Below are positions 35,818 through 47,404 of a DNA stretch of 64,000 bases, in pieces; positions within the stretch are counted from its first letter, which is position 1, and every line of letters begins with the position of its first letter. The translations under genes and the position numbers were made by a program. Source of the DNA: Tupaia tana. Lineage: Eukaryota; Chordata; Mammalia; Scandentia; Tupaiidae. Below the pieces are notes generated by a model. That model searched no databases. It saw only the letters and a program-made list of their open reading frames with translations, and had not been told where the DNA came from. Where the stretch lies: contig JAKSZU010000007.1 of assembly GCA_026018925.1 (NCBI GenBank), positions 99,597,501-99,661,500 of the forward strand, given 5' to 3'.

Positions 35818-36095
35818 TTTTGTTTTTTGGTTTTTTGGGTTTTTTTAGAGAGGTTTTTGCTATAGGGCGTGTGCGCTCGCCAGACAGACAGAGACATAGA
35901 GACAGAAAGCGAGAAATCACCCCCCAGGGGGGATGGCCATGCCGCAATCCCTTCTCCTCCATTCTCCTCTCGGGATCTTGGGCACGCACGCACACGCGCC
36001 CGGCGTGAGTTTTAAGCCACCGGGTCCAGGACACGAACCGCGGTCAACTACGTGGGAGTCCAGCAACATAGCCATTACGCTAACTGCTGGTTCCC
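35818..36095 (-). mobile_element. SINE family T, young copy
   Basis: Near-consensus: GCTATAGGGCGTGTGCGCTC, CACCCCCCAGGGGGGATGGC, GTGAGTTTTAAGCCACCGGG. Flanking 14-bp duplications TACARCAYGGTTTT (35,804-35,817 and 36,096-36,109) differ at two positions. Confidence 0.95.
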
Positions 36096-36109
36096 TACAA
36101 CATGGTTTT

Positions 36110-36526
36110 AACCAGCATGAATATGGTGTATATTAGTCAAGTCAAAGACATTACGGTTGGTGCCTTATCTCCTCTTGGTGTTCATTCATAGCTGTGAAAT
36201 ACTACAAATGAGCCCTGTACAGCAGAGACTCAGGGGTCATGGATGGATTCGGGGTGTCTATAGATCCCCTGAAAATAAATGCCAAATGTTGAATTATGTA
36301 CTGCTTTTTGGAAGAAAGTTTACAGTTTTCACTAGATTCCCAAAATTGTCTATAGTTTCAAAATGTTAGGAATTATCAACTTGGAGATAACTACATTAAC
36401 CATCTCGTTGAACAAATTGGGAAACTGTCCACCCCTCCCAACCATGGATGGTTGGGAAACATGTCCAAGGATCACCAGGAGGGTGGGAAGGAATCTACAG
36501 ACTTCTAGGAATATAAGAATGAGAAC
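36110..36526. other. No gene or clear repeat seen
   Basis: Unique-looking DNA. Confidence 0.5.
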
Positions 36527-36790
36527 GGGGACCAGTAGATGACATAATGATTATGTCGCTGAACTCCCACATCATCAACCACGGTTCACATCCCATATGA
36601 GAAGGCTTAAAACTCACACTAAGCATGTGTGCATGCATGCCCAAGATCCTGAGAGAAGAAGGGATTGCCATGTGGCCATCCCCCAGGGAGGGTGATTTCT
36701 CACTTTTTGTCTCTCTGTCTCTGTCTCTCTAGTGAGCACATGTACCCTACAGCAAAAAAAAAATCTCTCCTGAAAAAAAAAAAAAAAAAA
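36527..36790 (+). mobile_element. SINE family T
   Basis: Head GGGGACCAGTAGATGACATA to tail after GTACCCTACAGC. Its A tail received the next SINE. Confidence 0.92.
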
Positions 36791-36796
36791 AGAATT

Positions 36797-37069
36797 TGGG
36801 ACCAGCAGTTAGCGTAATGGCTATGTCGCTGGACTCCCACGTAGTCGACCACGGTTCGCGTCCCAGACCCGGTGGCTTAAAACTCACGCCAGGCGTGTGT
36901 GCGTGAGTGCCCAAGATCCCGAGAGGAGAATGGAGGAGAAGGGATTGTGGCGTGGCCATCCCCTCTGGGGGGTGATTTCTCGCTTTCTATCTCTCTGTCT
37001 CTGTCTGTCTGTCGAACGCACGCGCCCTATAGCAAAAACCTCTCCAAAAAAAAAAAAAAAAAGAAGAAT
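36797..37069 (+). mobile_element. SINE family T, young copy, inserted in the tail of its neighbour
   Basis: Near-consensus sense copy: GGGACCAGCAGTTAGCGTAA, B-box GGTTCGCGTCCCAG, end CGCGCCCTATAGCAAAAACC plus A tail. AGAATT occurs on both sides. Confidence 0.95.
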
Positions 37070-38639
37070 TAGAACCTTTCCCACCAACACCAGCATCCCC
37101 TGGGCCTTTCAGGCAAACAGTAGCTACTAAATGAAGTTTTTTAAAAAATATTGTTTTCACCATAACTTGTAAGTGGCTCTTACATTGAGGAGGAGCTGGG
37201 ATTGTACCAGATAATGCTGCATGTCTTGCATTTGCTGCACAGACTCAGGTCTGCCTTGGGATGGGGGCTGTACAGGTGCTTACGGAAACACTCCCTCCCT
37301 GCCTGTGGCAGGCTTCATTTTGGTCTAAGGCTTGGTGCCTGTGACAAGGATTCAGTGTCCTTTGATGAGTCCCTGCAGTTGAAAAGGTGCTACCTGCTTT
37401 CTTTCCATGGAAAAGTACTCAGGTACCTAGTCCTGATACCTGAAACCTCCCTCCACCGCTCCCGTCCAACTTCAGGTATGCGGTGTTTCGTAACAGTGTT
37501 CTGCACAGTGACGGAGAAGATGAGATTGCCCGGATAAGAGGAAGTGGTGGGAGTGGGAATGCGCAGAGGGTGATTTCTGCCCTCTCTCCCCTGGCTCCCC
37601 TCTCCCTGTCTTCAGTAGGTGCTTGTCTGCACTCGTAACCACAAACGATAGGGTCTGCGATCGGGAAGTGGCCTCCAGCCAATGTTTATACACGACGTGG
37701 ACATTGCTTTGTCTTCAGCTAGGGAAGGGGAAACGAGGTTGGAGCTGAAAGCTGGACTATTGGTGCTTACATGGCCTTGATTCCCTTTTCTGGCAAACCT
37801 GGAAAAGTTTCCCTAGTCATCCACAGTAGTGCTCTCCAAACACCTGGTCTACCGTTACCAGCTGTGAGAATTCAGTCCTTTCTAAGGCGCAGATCTTTCT
37901 CTCAATGATTTCTTCTGCAAATGGAATTTTTGTTTGCGTGATTAAGCCTCTTCGCACTCTCAGCCAATTTCCTGACCATCTGGTTTGCTTCTTGCTGTTT
38001 GGTTATTTGTCTAGGGGACATAGCACCCCTCTTCCTAGCTGTCACACTTAGCAGGAGGAGTTTTCTGTTTTAATCCGTCATTCGTTCAGTTTAGCTTTGG
38101 TTTGGAGCCTTCACCTATAAGCCCTACTGACTGGGAGTCTCACACAGCCTCACATGGTTCAGCCCATGGCGACGTGAGGATTTGCATCGGACAGGGATGC
38201 TCTGCGGGGACAAGGTCGTGGCAGCCTGGAGCACAAGCACCGTCTGGTGCTCAGGGAGGCCTCCGGGGAGGGGGAGGCATCGAGCTGAGTGCTTGCTGCT
38301 GACCTGCTCCTCCCTTCCCTGTGCCCCCTCCTCGAGGGAATTTGCCCATTTCGTTCTCGCCAGGATCCCATGAGCAGGTACTGCGGTCACCCCTCCTGTA
38401 CTGGGCCAAACTCGGGCTGCGAGCTCACATAACTCCCGCTCACTGCTGACTCCAGAGCTGCGCCAGCCCTGCCACCACACCACACACCCCACCGCTGCTC
38501 CTGAGAGCAGGTTTGCTCAGGGCCGGAAGCCGGAAAGCACCACCGCCTGGGCAGGGGAAGCTGAGTCTGCAAGGGCAGGACAAGGAAGGTGGAGAAACAG
38601 CACAGCCAGGGTCTGGGCGCCCTGCGGTCGCTGTGCCAG
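37070..38639. other. No gene or clear repeat seen
   Basis: Unique-looking DNA; GC-rich at 38,200-38,640. Confidence 0.5.
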
Positions 38640-38800
38640 GCAGCCGCTGCTTCACAGGCATGATTGTGTTACGCTTTTAATAACTTGGAAACTGGATATT
38701 GATAATCCAGTTTTACAACTGAGAGATTCAGACACGTTAAGTTTACCGGCTCCAGGCATCAAAGAACGTTGAAGGGCAGGAATTTGATCTCAAGTTCCAG
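38640..38800 (-). repeat. MIR-like ancient SINE, antisense
   Basis: TCCAGTTTTACAACTGAGAG, CACGTTAAGTTTACC and GGAATTTGATCTCAAG fit antisense MIR; diverged. Confidence 0.45.
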
Positions 38801-38866
38801 TGATTTCTTTCAGAACTCTCTAATCCATCAGACAGGGAAAGGGAGTTTCCAAGCCTGATCAAAGAC

Positions 38867-39010
38867 TCTTTCTTTCTTTCCTTCTTCCTTCCTTTCTTCC
38901 TTTCTTCCTTTCTTCCTTTCTTCCTTTCTTCCTTTCTTCCTTTCTTCCTTTCTTCCTTTCTTCCTTTCTTTCCTTCCTTCCTTCCTTCCTTCCTTCCTTC
39001 CTTCCTTCCT

Positions 39011-39056
<46 letters not shown>

Positions 39057-39126
39057 TTCCTTCCTTTCTTCCTTTCTTCCTTTCTTCCTTTCTTCCTTTC
39101 TTCCTTTCTTTCCTTCCTTCCTTCCT

Positions 39127-39175
<49 letters not shown>

Positions 39176-39231
39176 TCCTCCTCCTCCTCCTCCTCCTCTT
39201 CCTCCTTCTTCTCCTTCTCCTTCTTCTTTTT
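38867..39231. repeat. Polypyrimidine microsatellite (CTTT/CCTT/CCTTT/CCT)n
   Basis: About 365 bp of uninterrupted C/T on the + strand, in blocks of CCTTT, CCTT, CTTT and CCT repeats. It sits where the A-tail of the adjacent minus-strand SINE would be and probably grew from that tail. The Lys/Arg/Glu-only ORFs on the minus strand are an artefact. Confidence 0.95.
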
Positions 39232-39464
39232 AATTGCCAGGGGGCATATACACATGACAGAGAGAGACAGGGTGGAGGGGGAGGAAGAAAGGACCTGGCA
39301 CACACCACTCTCTCTTCTTCTCTGTTTCCCAGTCCTGGAGGGATTTGGGGCACTCACAAACATGTGACTGGTGTGTTTTCCAAGTCACCTAGTCCAGATT
39401 GAAACCCAGTAGGCCATGTGGGATCTGAGTCCCTTAGCCCTTAGGCCACACGGCCAGTCGGACT
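39232..39464 (-). mobile_element. SINE with tail expanded to microsatellite
   Basis: Antisense: AATTGCCAGGGGGCATATAC, GGAGGGATTTGGGGCACTCA, head end CCACACGGCCAGTCGG. Diverged relative of family T. Confidence 0.75.
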
Positions 39465-39571
39465 TCCTTGGACTTTAACCATAACTACTTTAACCTTTCT
39501 CCAAGCTAGGACTAGAAAGCAAATTAAAAGGAAAAAAAAAAAAATCTAATCTTTTCCATCAGATTGACTTC

Positions 39572-39852
39572 TTTTTTAAATTTTATTTTATTTTTTGTTG
39601 TTGTTGTTGGTTGGTTGGTTTGTAACTTGCTATAAAGCACGTGTGTCCACCAAGGAAAGAGAGAAGGTGAGAAATCACGCCTGGGGGAACGACCACACCA
39701 CAATCCCCTCCCCTCTATCATCCTACTAGGACTTGGGGCACGCGTACACAGGCACCTGGCTTGACTTTCAAGCTGCTGGATCCAGGACTCAAACTGTGTA
39801 ATTGGCCCCGTGGGATCCGGCCACCTTAACCTCCACACCGTCTGCTGGACCT
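39572..39852 (-). mobile_element. SINE family T, older copy
   Basis: TTG/TTGG-rich tail, TTGCTATAAAGCACGTGTGT, CTTGGGGCACGCGTACACAG, head end ACACCGTCTGCTGGACC. Similar GACTT sequences flank it. Confidence 0.85.
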
Positions 39853-39929
39853 CAAACTGACTTTTCTTATTGTCAGCTGGAATGTGTGGAGTCAGACTGT
39901 AAGCTAGCGATAAGAAATTCCCCCATAAC

Positions 39930-40040
39930 CCTCCTAGATAAGTAATACTTTCCATAGTTTACCAGTAAGAATTTATACTCAGAGAGTGAAGAACCTTGAC
40001 CAAAATCACATGGCAATTAAGAAGCAGAATAGATGAACGC
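39930..40040 (-). repeat. MIR-like fragment, antisense
   Basis: CAGAGAGTGAAGAACCTTGA and CCAAAATCACATGGCAATTA fit antisense MIR. Confidence 0.4.
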
Positions 40041-40697
40041 ATCATCATGAGTATTTGAGTCCACCAACACACATGCCATGTTGCGTGTAGACATTTAGCC
40101 CCTTTTCCGAGCCACACTCTTAAAGGACTCCCAGGCAAACCTGTAGCTGGCTCTCAGTCCTCAGAGTTTGGGTTCAGGTTTGAGGGAGCTCTGTATCGGA
40201 CTTCCTGAGAGGGTGATCAGTGTTGCTCTCTGTTCTCTCAGTCTCCTGGATTGTTTATAATCTTTCTGGACCTCCAACCAGTTGTACGAACACTATACCT
40301 GGATCTGGAAAAGTACTCACCCTGATAACATGCATTTTTCCCATCCGAGAGTAAGATACCTTTGTGCATTGATAAAAGCAAAAGCACTGGGTAGAGCTTG
40401 CTGGACCCTGGAGTACATCTCCCAATTGCTCTGAGCTGCAGGTCTCTCATTGCTATCCAAGGGGCAGATGTGAGAGGCCTCCCGACCCTGACATTCACCG
40501 GTTCTGAACCTAAAAAGCAACAGTCATTCCAGAGACCAGTGACACCGAAGGGTTGCAGTTATTCAGGGTAATTGTCCCTTTCACAGAATGTTTTCCACAG
40601 AAAGGCAGAATGACAGAGCTGTGAATTCTCCCGACAGATAAGGTATGTTCACGTGCTAATTCCCCATCTAATGGGACATTTTAAGAACACACTTTCT
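40041..40697. other. No gene or clear repeat seen
   Basis: Unique-looking DNA. Confidence 0.5.
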
Positions 40698-40964
40698 GGG
40701 CCAGCCCATGGCCAGGTGGGTAAGGTAGACTGTTTTCACATTGCCAACAGCGTAGTTCGAGTCCTGAGCCCAGCAGCTTGAACAATACACCAAGTGTATG
40801 TGCATGCATGCCCCAAATCCCGAGAGGAAGCAGAAGGGGGAGAAGGGATTGACACGTGGTCACACCCTATGAGGGGTGCTTTCTTACTTTCTTTTTCTCA
40901 TTCTCTTTGTGAGTCTCTATTTGACTCTTCGGCAATGAAAAAGAAAAAAGAAAAGAAAAGAAAG
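40698..40964 (+). mobile_element. SINE family T-like
   Basis: Head GGGCCAGCCCATGGCCAGGT, B-box AGTTCGAGTCCTGAG, body, A-rich tail. CACACTTTC flanks both ends. Confidence 0.85.
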
Positions 40965-41775
40965 CCACACTTTCCAGAGAAGATGTTCTCCTCCTTAGTC
41001 CTGACTGTCGGTCTGACCTGTGGCCGATAGCTCATTTAAAACTCACGACACCACAGCGAAGAGACCAGCAGAGGAGGGAGCCTTCTGTTCCGGCCCCTAA
41101 AATCCTTGCTGTATTACTCCTCTTCCTTCACTGCAGTGACAATTAGTGCTTATGTAATGTCTCTTATCCCAGGAGCCCCAAGAGATTTACTAACGTTATA
41201 TGCTTGATTCCTTTCTGATTAGCCGTGGGAAAATGTCAGTTCTAATTGCTCAGGAAAATTCTTGCCCTTCTCAGCTCAAGGTACCACACATAGCCCCATT
41301 CACATTCTCAGGTCAGGACTGGGGACGCCCAGGCCAGAAGCAGGAGACCTGAGCAGGGAAGGGCTTTATCTGGGCTAGGACGCTCTGCTGACAGGCACTG
41401 TCAGTTCTCAGAGGCCTGGCTCACCGGCGAGCCTGCCGTGTATGTGCTGGCTGTACGAGCCGTCCCTCCAGTGCTGGCTCCTGTGTGCTGCAGAGGACTT
41501 GCAGTATTGTGGTTTGAAACCCTGGGCCTCCTGTAGGCCACCTACTGGTGCTGCATGGGCTTATTTCAGATGCTAGGGCCAGTGTGTGTGCATGTGTGTG
41601 TGTGTAAGTGTGTCTGTGTTTACCCCAAATAAGAGGGCAAAGCAGTGGGCTAGAGTGGCAGAGTTCGGTCATCTCCCCCCAGAGCTCTGTAATCTCCCTA
41701 GTAAGGTGTTTGCGCAGTTAGAAAAATAGGCTACTTCTATGGGAAAATTAGTACTTGCCACTGGAGTCCTTCGGT
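40965..41775. other. No gene seen
   Basis: A (TG)n stretch at 41,581-41,620 lies in what may be a very old SINE T copy (about 41,480-41,720). Confidence 0.4.
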
Positions 41776-41985
41776 GCAGTTGTGCGTCACTGAACAGCAG
41801 GGGGACCGTCTGAGAAATATGCGTTAGGTGATCTCGTCATGTGGGGGTGTTGGAGTGCTCTTACAAAGCCTGGTGGGATAGCTGATTGCACACCGAGGCT
41901 GGAGGGGATGTCTGTTGCTCCTGTGAGTCCACTGTCACACGGGTCCCTGTTGACTGAAACATCGCCATGCGGCTCATGACTGTAC
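41776..41985 (+). mobile_element. Tigger/pogo-like non-autonomous DNA transposon
   Basis: The ends are inverted repeats (CAGTTGTGCGTC... and ...GAGCCGCATGACTGTA-like). Internal phrases GAGAAATATGCGTTAGGTGA and CTGAAACATCGCCATGCGGC match an old mammalian family remembered as MER6-like. The subfamily name is uncertain. Confidence 0.6.
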
Positions 41986-42047
41986 TTTTCCATCATTCTG
42001 ACACACATCTGGATTTGGAGCTGAATTCAGGCTGTCTCACACTACAG

Positions 42048-42250
42048 GGAAGGATGAGATGGTCAGCTTTGAAGTCAGAGTTCTTGGGTTCGAATCCCAG
42101 AAAGTTCAACTACCTGGCTTTGTGACCTTGAGAAACTTCTTGACCTTTTTTATAGAATAGTTTTCTCATTTCAAGATGTGTACAAGCCCATCTCTAAGGG
42201 CAGCCGCAGGAGTAAAATGTGAGAATGAACTAGAGCCTGGCACAGTGTCC
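42048..42250 (+). repeat. MIR ancient SINE
   Basis: GGGTTCGAATCCCAG B-box, TTTGTGACCTTGAGAAACTT, TTTTCTCATTTCAAGATG, and an end near CTAGAGCCTGGCACAGTG: a fairly complete MIR. Confidence 0.7.
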
Positions 42251-42282
42251 CATGCACAGTCTGTAGCATGATTGCTTCTTTT

Positions 42283-44328
42283 TTTTTTCCTTTTGAGTTA
42301 TTTATTTATTTAAACTATTATTTATACATTTAATAACTATACATCATTTAGATTGTAAAGAGACTTTACCCAACATAATATACACCTCAGTCCAGCCCAG
42401 TTGAGAATACTATACACATCCTCATCAACAAATGATAAACCATATCTCTGTCCCACAAGTGTCTTACCTCTCTATTTTTCCCTCAAATTTCCTTTCCTAT
42501 GCTCTTCCCCTCCCACACTCTTTCCACTTTGTCTCTAGTGTCCATAACAATTTTTAATGCTTGTATGTCTTCCAATCTTTCAGTCTCTACCATAGAGTGC
42601 AGACAGTCGGTTTATGTTAAGTGGAGACATACAATGTCTCTCATTCATAGCCTGACTTGCTTCACTCAGCAACAGATCTTCCACATTTGTCCACTTTCTA
42701 TCAAATTCCAGGGCCTTGTTGTTTTTTATGGTTGAGTAGTATTCCATGGAGTATATGTACCACATTTTTTCAATTCATTCATCCATTTGTGGACATTAGA
42801 GTTGGTTCCATGTCTTAGCAATTATGAATAAGGCTGCAATGAATGTAGATGTACAAGTATTTTTCTGACTGAGTGTTCCCCTGTCCTTTGGGTAGATACT
42901 CAGGAGTAGAATTTCTGGATCGTATGGTAGTTCTATTTGAAAGTCTTTGAGGAACCTCCATATTGTTCTCCGCAGTGGCTACACTAATTTATGTTTCCAC
43001 CAACAGTGTAAGAGATTCCCTTTTCACCATGGCCTCACTAGCACTTATTATTCTTTATTTTTTAATCTTAGCTATTCTGACTGGAGTTAGGTGGTACCTC
43101 ACAGTGGCTGGACCAATTCACATTCCCACCAACAGTGTAGGAGTGTTCCTCTTTCACCATTTCCCCTCCAGCACTTATCTTTTCTTTTTTTTTTTTTTTA
43201 GTCTTCACCATTCCAACTGGGGTTAGGTGGTATCTCATTGTAGTTTTGATCTGTATCTCCCTTATGATGGGGGATGTTGAGCATTTCTTCATACACTTTT
43301 TGACTATTCATATGTCTTAGAGAGTTGTTTGTTCAGCTCGTTCTTCCATCTTTTGATTGGGTTAATCTTTTAATCTTTTTCTTCTGGGTAAATCACTTGA
43401 GTTCTCTGTGTATTCTGGTTATCAGTCCCTTATCTGAGGCACAGTTAACAAAAATTCTCTCCCATTCTGAGAGCTGTAGATTCACACTAATTACAGTGCC
43501 CTTCGCTGTGCAGAAACTTCTTAATCTGATGTAATCCCACCTATTTTGGGGATTATTGCCTGTGCTTTGGGGGGGGGGGTCTTACTTGAGAAGTCTTTGC
43601 GTACCCCAATGTCTCCCAGAGTTTTCCCAGTGTTTTCCACCAGTAGTTTTATTGTTTGCAGTCTTAGGTTTAGGTCTTTGATCCACTTTGAGTTGATTTT
43701 TGTTAATGGTGACAGGTAGAGGTTCAGATTCATCTTTCTGCAGGTGGATACCCAGGTTTTCCAGCACAATTTGCTAAAGAGGTTTTCCTTTTTCCACTGG
43801 ATTGATTAGTACCCTTTGTCAAGATGAGTTGGCTGTATGTTTTGGAGTTTATTTCTGGGTTCTCTACTCTGTTCCGTTGGTCCTCCTGTCTGTTTTTGTG
43901 CCAATACCATGCTGTTTTGATTACCATAGCTTTGTAATATATTTTGGGGTCAAGAAGTGAGATGCCCCCTACTCCACTCTTCTTGCACAGAATGATTTTG
44001 GCAATACGGAGTCTTTTATGATTCCAGACAAATTCCCTGATTGTCTTTTCTGGATCTGTGAAGAATGTCTCTTATAATTTTTTAGGGATTGCATTAAATA
44101 TATAGATTAATTTGGGTAGGATTGCCATTTTTACTATATTAATTCTGCCGGTCCAGGAACATGGGATGTCCTTCCACTTTTTCTTTTTTGTGTGTGTCCT
44201 TTTTCATTTCCTTTGTAAGGTTTTCATAGTTTTCCTTGTAGAGGTCTTTGACATTCTTGGTTAGTTTTATTCCTAAGTGTCTTATACTTCTTGTGGCGTT
44301 GGTAAATGGGATTACTTTCTTGCATTGT
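42283..44328 (-). mobile_element. L1 retrotransposon, 5'-truncated
   Basis: The minus strand carries the ORF2 C-terminal half and a 3' UTR ending in an A-tail (T run near 42,283). Visible phrases include IELPYDPEILLLSIYPK and MWYIYSMEYYSTIKNNKA. The truncated 5' end lies near 44,328; TTGCTTCT at both borders is a candidate target duplication. A partly duplicated stretch near 43,090-43,210 and a G run at 43,569 break the frame. Confidence 0.9.
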
Positions 44329-44397
44329 TGCTTCTGATGGGCTTGCTCATGGGGTCAGGCTAAGCATCCCTTTCCTTCTGTAAAAAGGAACAGGCAT

Positions 44398-44733
44398 AGG
44401 AGCCAGCAGAGGGCTAAGGTGCTGGACTCCCACATGGCTGACCACAGTTTAAGTCACATATCCAGCAGCTTGGAAATGACACTGGGCACACGTGCGTGCG
44501 TGCCGAAAATCTTAGGAGGAGGGGAGAGCAGAAGGGATTGTGGCATGGCTGTCTACCTGCAAGGGGAGTGATTTCTCACTCTCTCTCTCTCACTGTCTCT
44601 CTCTCTCTCTGTCTCTCCCCTATGAGTACACTTACCTTATAGCAAGAACCTACCAAAAAAGAAGAAAGAAAAATAGAAAGAAAGGAAGAAGAGAAGAAAG
44701 AGAGAGAAAGAAAAAGAGAGCAAAGGAAAGAGG
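44398..44733 (+). mobile_element. SINE family T with long purine tail
   Basis: Head AGGAGCCAGCAGAGGGCTAA, full body, (CT)n at 44,576-44,622, then about 80 bp of GAAA/GGAA tail. GGCATA flanks both ends. Confidence 0.88.
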
Positions 44734-45019
44734 CATATCTTCTTTCTGGTAATCGGATTTTGTTTTAAATGCATATGAACGGAAACCTAACGAGAATAGT
44801 ATTTACCCCCCCCCCCCCCAGGTCATTTCCCACTAATAACTTTCCCCCACATGCCGGTTGTTTTATTTCACTTTCTCATCTCTTCAAGATATTGATAAAA
44901 TTACCAGATTATCCCTAAAGGATAGGGTTTGATGGAGGATTCTCATGAGCACTTGGTGTCAAAGCCAACGTCTCTTTATACCATAGAGCAGTTAACACGA
45001 TGTTCCACTTCATGCCTCT
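44734..45019. other. No gene or clear repeat seen
   Basis: Contains a C13 run at about 44,807-44,819. Confidence 0.5.
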
Positions 45020-45170
45020 TGCCTTTTAGCTGTTTCACAGATGTTGGCTTATTTCATTTCTCCCCACAACTGTAGAAGTAAAAGCTGCTAATTTTCCCAT
45101 TTTACAGAGGAGGAAACTGTGCTACAGAGGCGTGAGTGAATTTGTTCAAGCTACGCCACCTTGTCCTCCC
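45020..45170 (-). repeat. MIR-like ancient SINE, antisense
   Basis: CCATTTTACAGAGGAGGAAAC, GCTACAGAGGCGTGAGTG and TTGTTCAAGC are the usual antisense MIR series. Confidence 0.6.
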
Positions 45171-45249
45171 AGGGGCCACTCGAAGTCTGAGTCAGTGGCA
45201 AGGACTGAAACATCGAGGCTCTGTTGAGGTGGTAGAAATCCAAGCAGGA

Positions 45250-45500
45250 GTCAGGTGGCCCCCCAGTGCAGCAGTCAGGCCCTGCACAGAGTGGGCTGGA
45301 GCTCACATGGCCAACAGCGGCCGGAGCCCTGGTCCCATCAGCTGGAGAAACACACTGAGCATGTATGTATTTATATGCACACATTTACCCAGGACCCTGA
45401 CAGGATGGAGAACTGCAGGAAGGGGGATCGTGCCAGGACTAGGCCCCATCGGGGGATGATCTCTCTCTTGCATACATGTATGTACCCTCTGGAATAGGGA
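45250..45500 (+). mobile_element. SINE family T-like, old copy
   Basis: Degenerate head (AGTGCAGCAGTCAGGCCCTG), CAGCTGGAGAAACACACTGA, GGATGGAGAACTGCAGGAAG, end ATGTACCCTCTGGAATAGGG plus A tail. Confidence 0.7.
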
Positions 45501-45572
45501 AAAAAAAAAAAAAAAAAAACACACTCTTTGTTGCAAATAAGTTTACGTTCTGAGGTTCTAGGTAGACAAAAC

Positions 45573-45840
45573 TTTTTTTTTCTTTTTGAGAGGTTTTCAC
45601 TATAGGGCACGTGCGCTCGCCAGACAGACAGAGAGAGACAGAGAGACAGAAAGCGAGAAATCACCCCCCAGGGGGGATGGTCACGCCGCAATCCCTTTTC
45701 CTCCATTCTCCTCTCGGGATCTTGGGCACACACGCACACGCGCCCGGCGTGAGTTTTAAGCCAATGGGTCCGGGACGCAAACCGCAGTCGACTACGTGGG
45801 AGTCCAGCGACATAGCCATTACGCTAACTGCTGGTTCCCA
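45573..45840 (-). mobile_element. SINE family T, young copy
   Basis: Near-consensus antisense copy. The duplications AGGTAGACAAAA (45,560) and AGGTAGACAGAA (45,841) flank it. Confidence 0.95.
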
Positions 45841-45852
45841 AGGTAGACAGAA

Positions 45853-46201
45853 TTTTTGAAAAGACAGGTTTAATCCACTTCCCCAGGCCCCAGAAGACCA
45901 TCAGTGCTGTTAGCTGAAATGAAACAGACAGAGCGAGCACTCCTTGCCTGGAAGACAACGAGAGCCATGGGGGGGCCTCTGTAAGTCATGCAGCCGAAGC
46001 TCTTCAAGTCAGAATACTTCAGGAAAAATGTGGTTTCCTGAGTATATCACAATAAAGCACTTGATAGCTACTAAGGGATATTGAGTTCTAGTGCCTTTTC
46101 TTTGGTATGCCCAGTTGAACTGGCAGGGAAATAGCTCTGCTCTTAGAAGCCATCTAAGTGGGTTATGGACACATCTGTGCTCACACACACACACGTACAC
46201 A

Positions 46202-46240
<39 letters not shown>

Positions 46241-47243
46241 TAGGTTTCACATGACAGTATTTCTGGTGTCATTGTATTTATGTAGCCAAAAATGACCAGA
46301 AGTTCTTTGCATTTTTTTTTATTTAAAATATGTTTAATGTAGTTCAAGCAGCATCTGGTTCATTTTAGCTCCTTCCCTGCTAAGCCTGGGGGCAGGGACT
46401 GCTTCAGTTTTTCTGCCTCCTCTTTGTCTGTGTGACCCAGGTGTAAAGGTACCTGCTGCGTATAGCCTTAAACTTCACATTATCCTGATTTTTCTTGATC
46501 TTGGCAGATTTTGGTATCCTTTTCCCGGACTACTAGCAGAAAGTCTGATTTCCTCAATTTTGCAAGGTACGGCAGGGAGCGGGGAGAGGGCGCTGACAGC
46601 ACGGCCAGCAGCAGAAACGAAGAGGACAGAAAGGGGACTTTTATATTTTTAAAGAGGCTTTTCTTTTGGTGGAAACGTGATTGCTTTGGTTTACAAAGGT
46701 GACGTGGTCACAGTTGCTCCTCTTTGCTCCTGGAGTTTTATTTTGCCTGAACCACACTGTTCCTTGACCCTCCCCTTCGTAATCTCACTGGCCAGAGGCT
46801 GTCTTGTTTCAAGTCTTGCTTCAGTGGTTCCTGAAAGCACTTTCTGAGGGCAGAGGGGTAGGAATCGAGCGAGGAGGGGTGGAGAGTCGTTTGCATGATC
46901 GGTGGGATCTGCTTGAGCTGACCCATGCAAGAAAACCTGGATTCTCATCTACGCTCTTCGCACCCATCCCTGAGCTGGCTCTGGAGACGTGCTGGACACC
47001 GCAGGGTGCCCCTGCCTCCACAGCCATCGCCAGCCCACCAAGCAGCAGTGCTTGCACGGCCTGGGTCACCTGTCGGTCCGGTCGGGACAAGTCAGAGGCG
47101 CTGTGCTTTCTGAACACTGCTCATCTGAGTCACACAGAACTCACTCCTGACCACAGGCGGGAGGTCAAAAGATTGAATGTGACCTCGGGGTTATTTGGCG
47201 CAGACCCTTGACCTCAGCCAACAGACATGGATGATCACTTATG
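45853..47243. other. No gene seen
   Basis: Apart from the (CA)n, unique-looking DNA with short overlapping ORFs. Confidence 0.5.
46182..46235. repeat. (CA)n microsatellite, interrupted
   Basis: About 25 CA dinucleotides with two GTAC/ATAC interruptions. Confidence 0.95.
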
Positions 47244-47404
47244 GAGGGGCCAGGTGGGAGTGCAGCCGAAACGGAGCGGGCTGTGAGGCTGACCCACACG
47301 GAGGCCCTGGGTTCGGGTCTGGGACCCTCCGTGAACACACTGGCTGTGAATGTGCCCCTAATCGGGGCTGCCTGAAGCTGGGGGTGGATTATGGCATCAA
47401 GACC
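47244..47404 (+). mobile_element. SINE family U, 5' part of a hybrid
   Basis: Head GGGGCCAGGTGGGAGTGCAG, B-box GGTTCGGGTCTGGGA, body GTGGATTATGGCATCAAGAC; the U tail is missing and family T sequence follows directly. Confidence 0.75.

Noticed and set aside
38743-39363. Lys/Arg/Glu-rich ORFs of 164-206 codons
   Set aside because: Translation of the polypyrimidine microsatellite.
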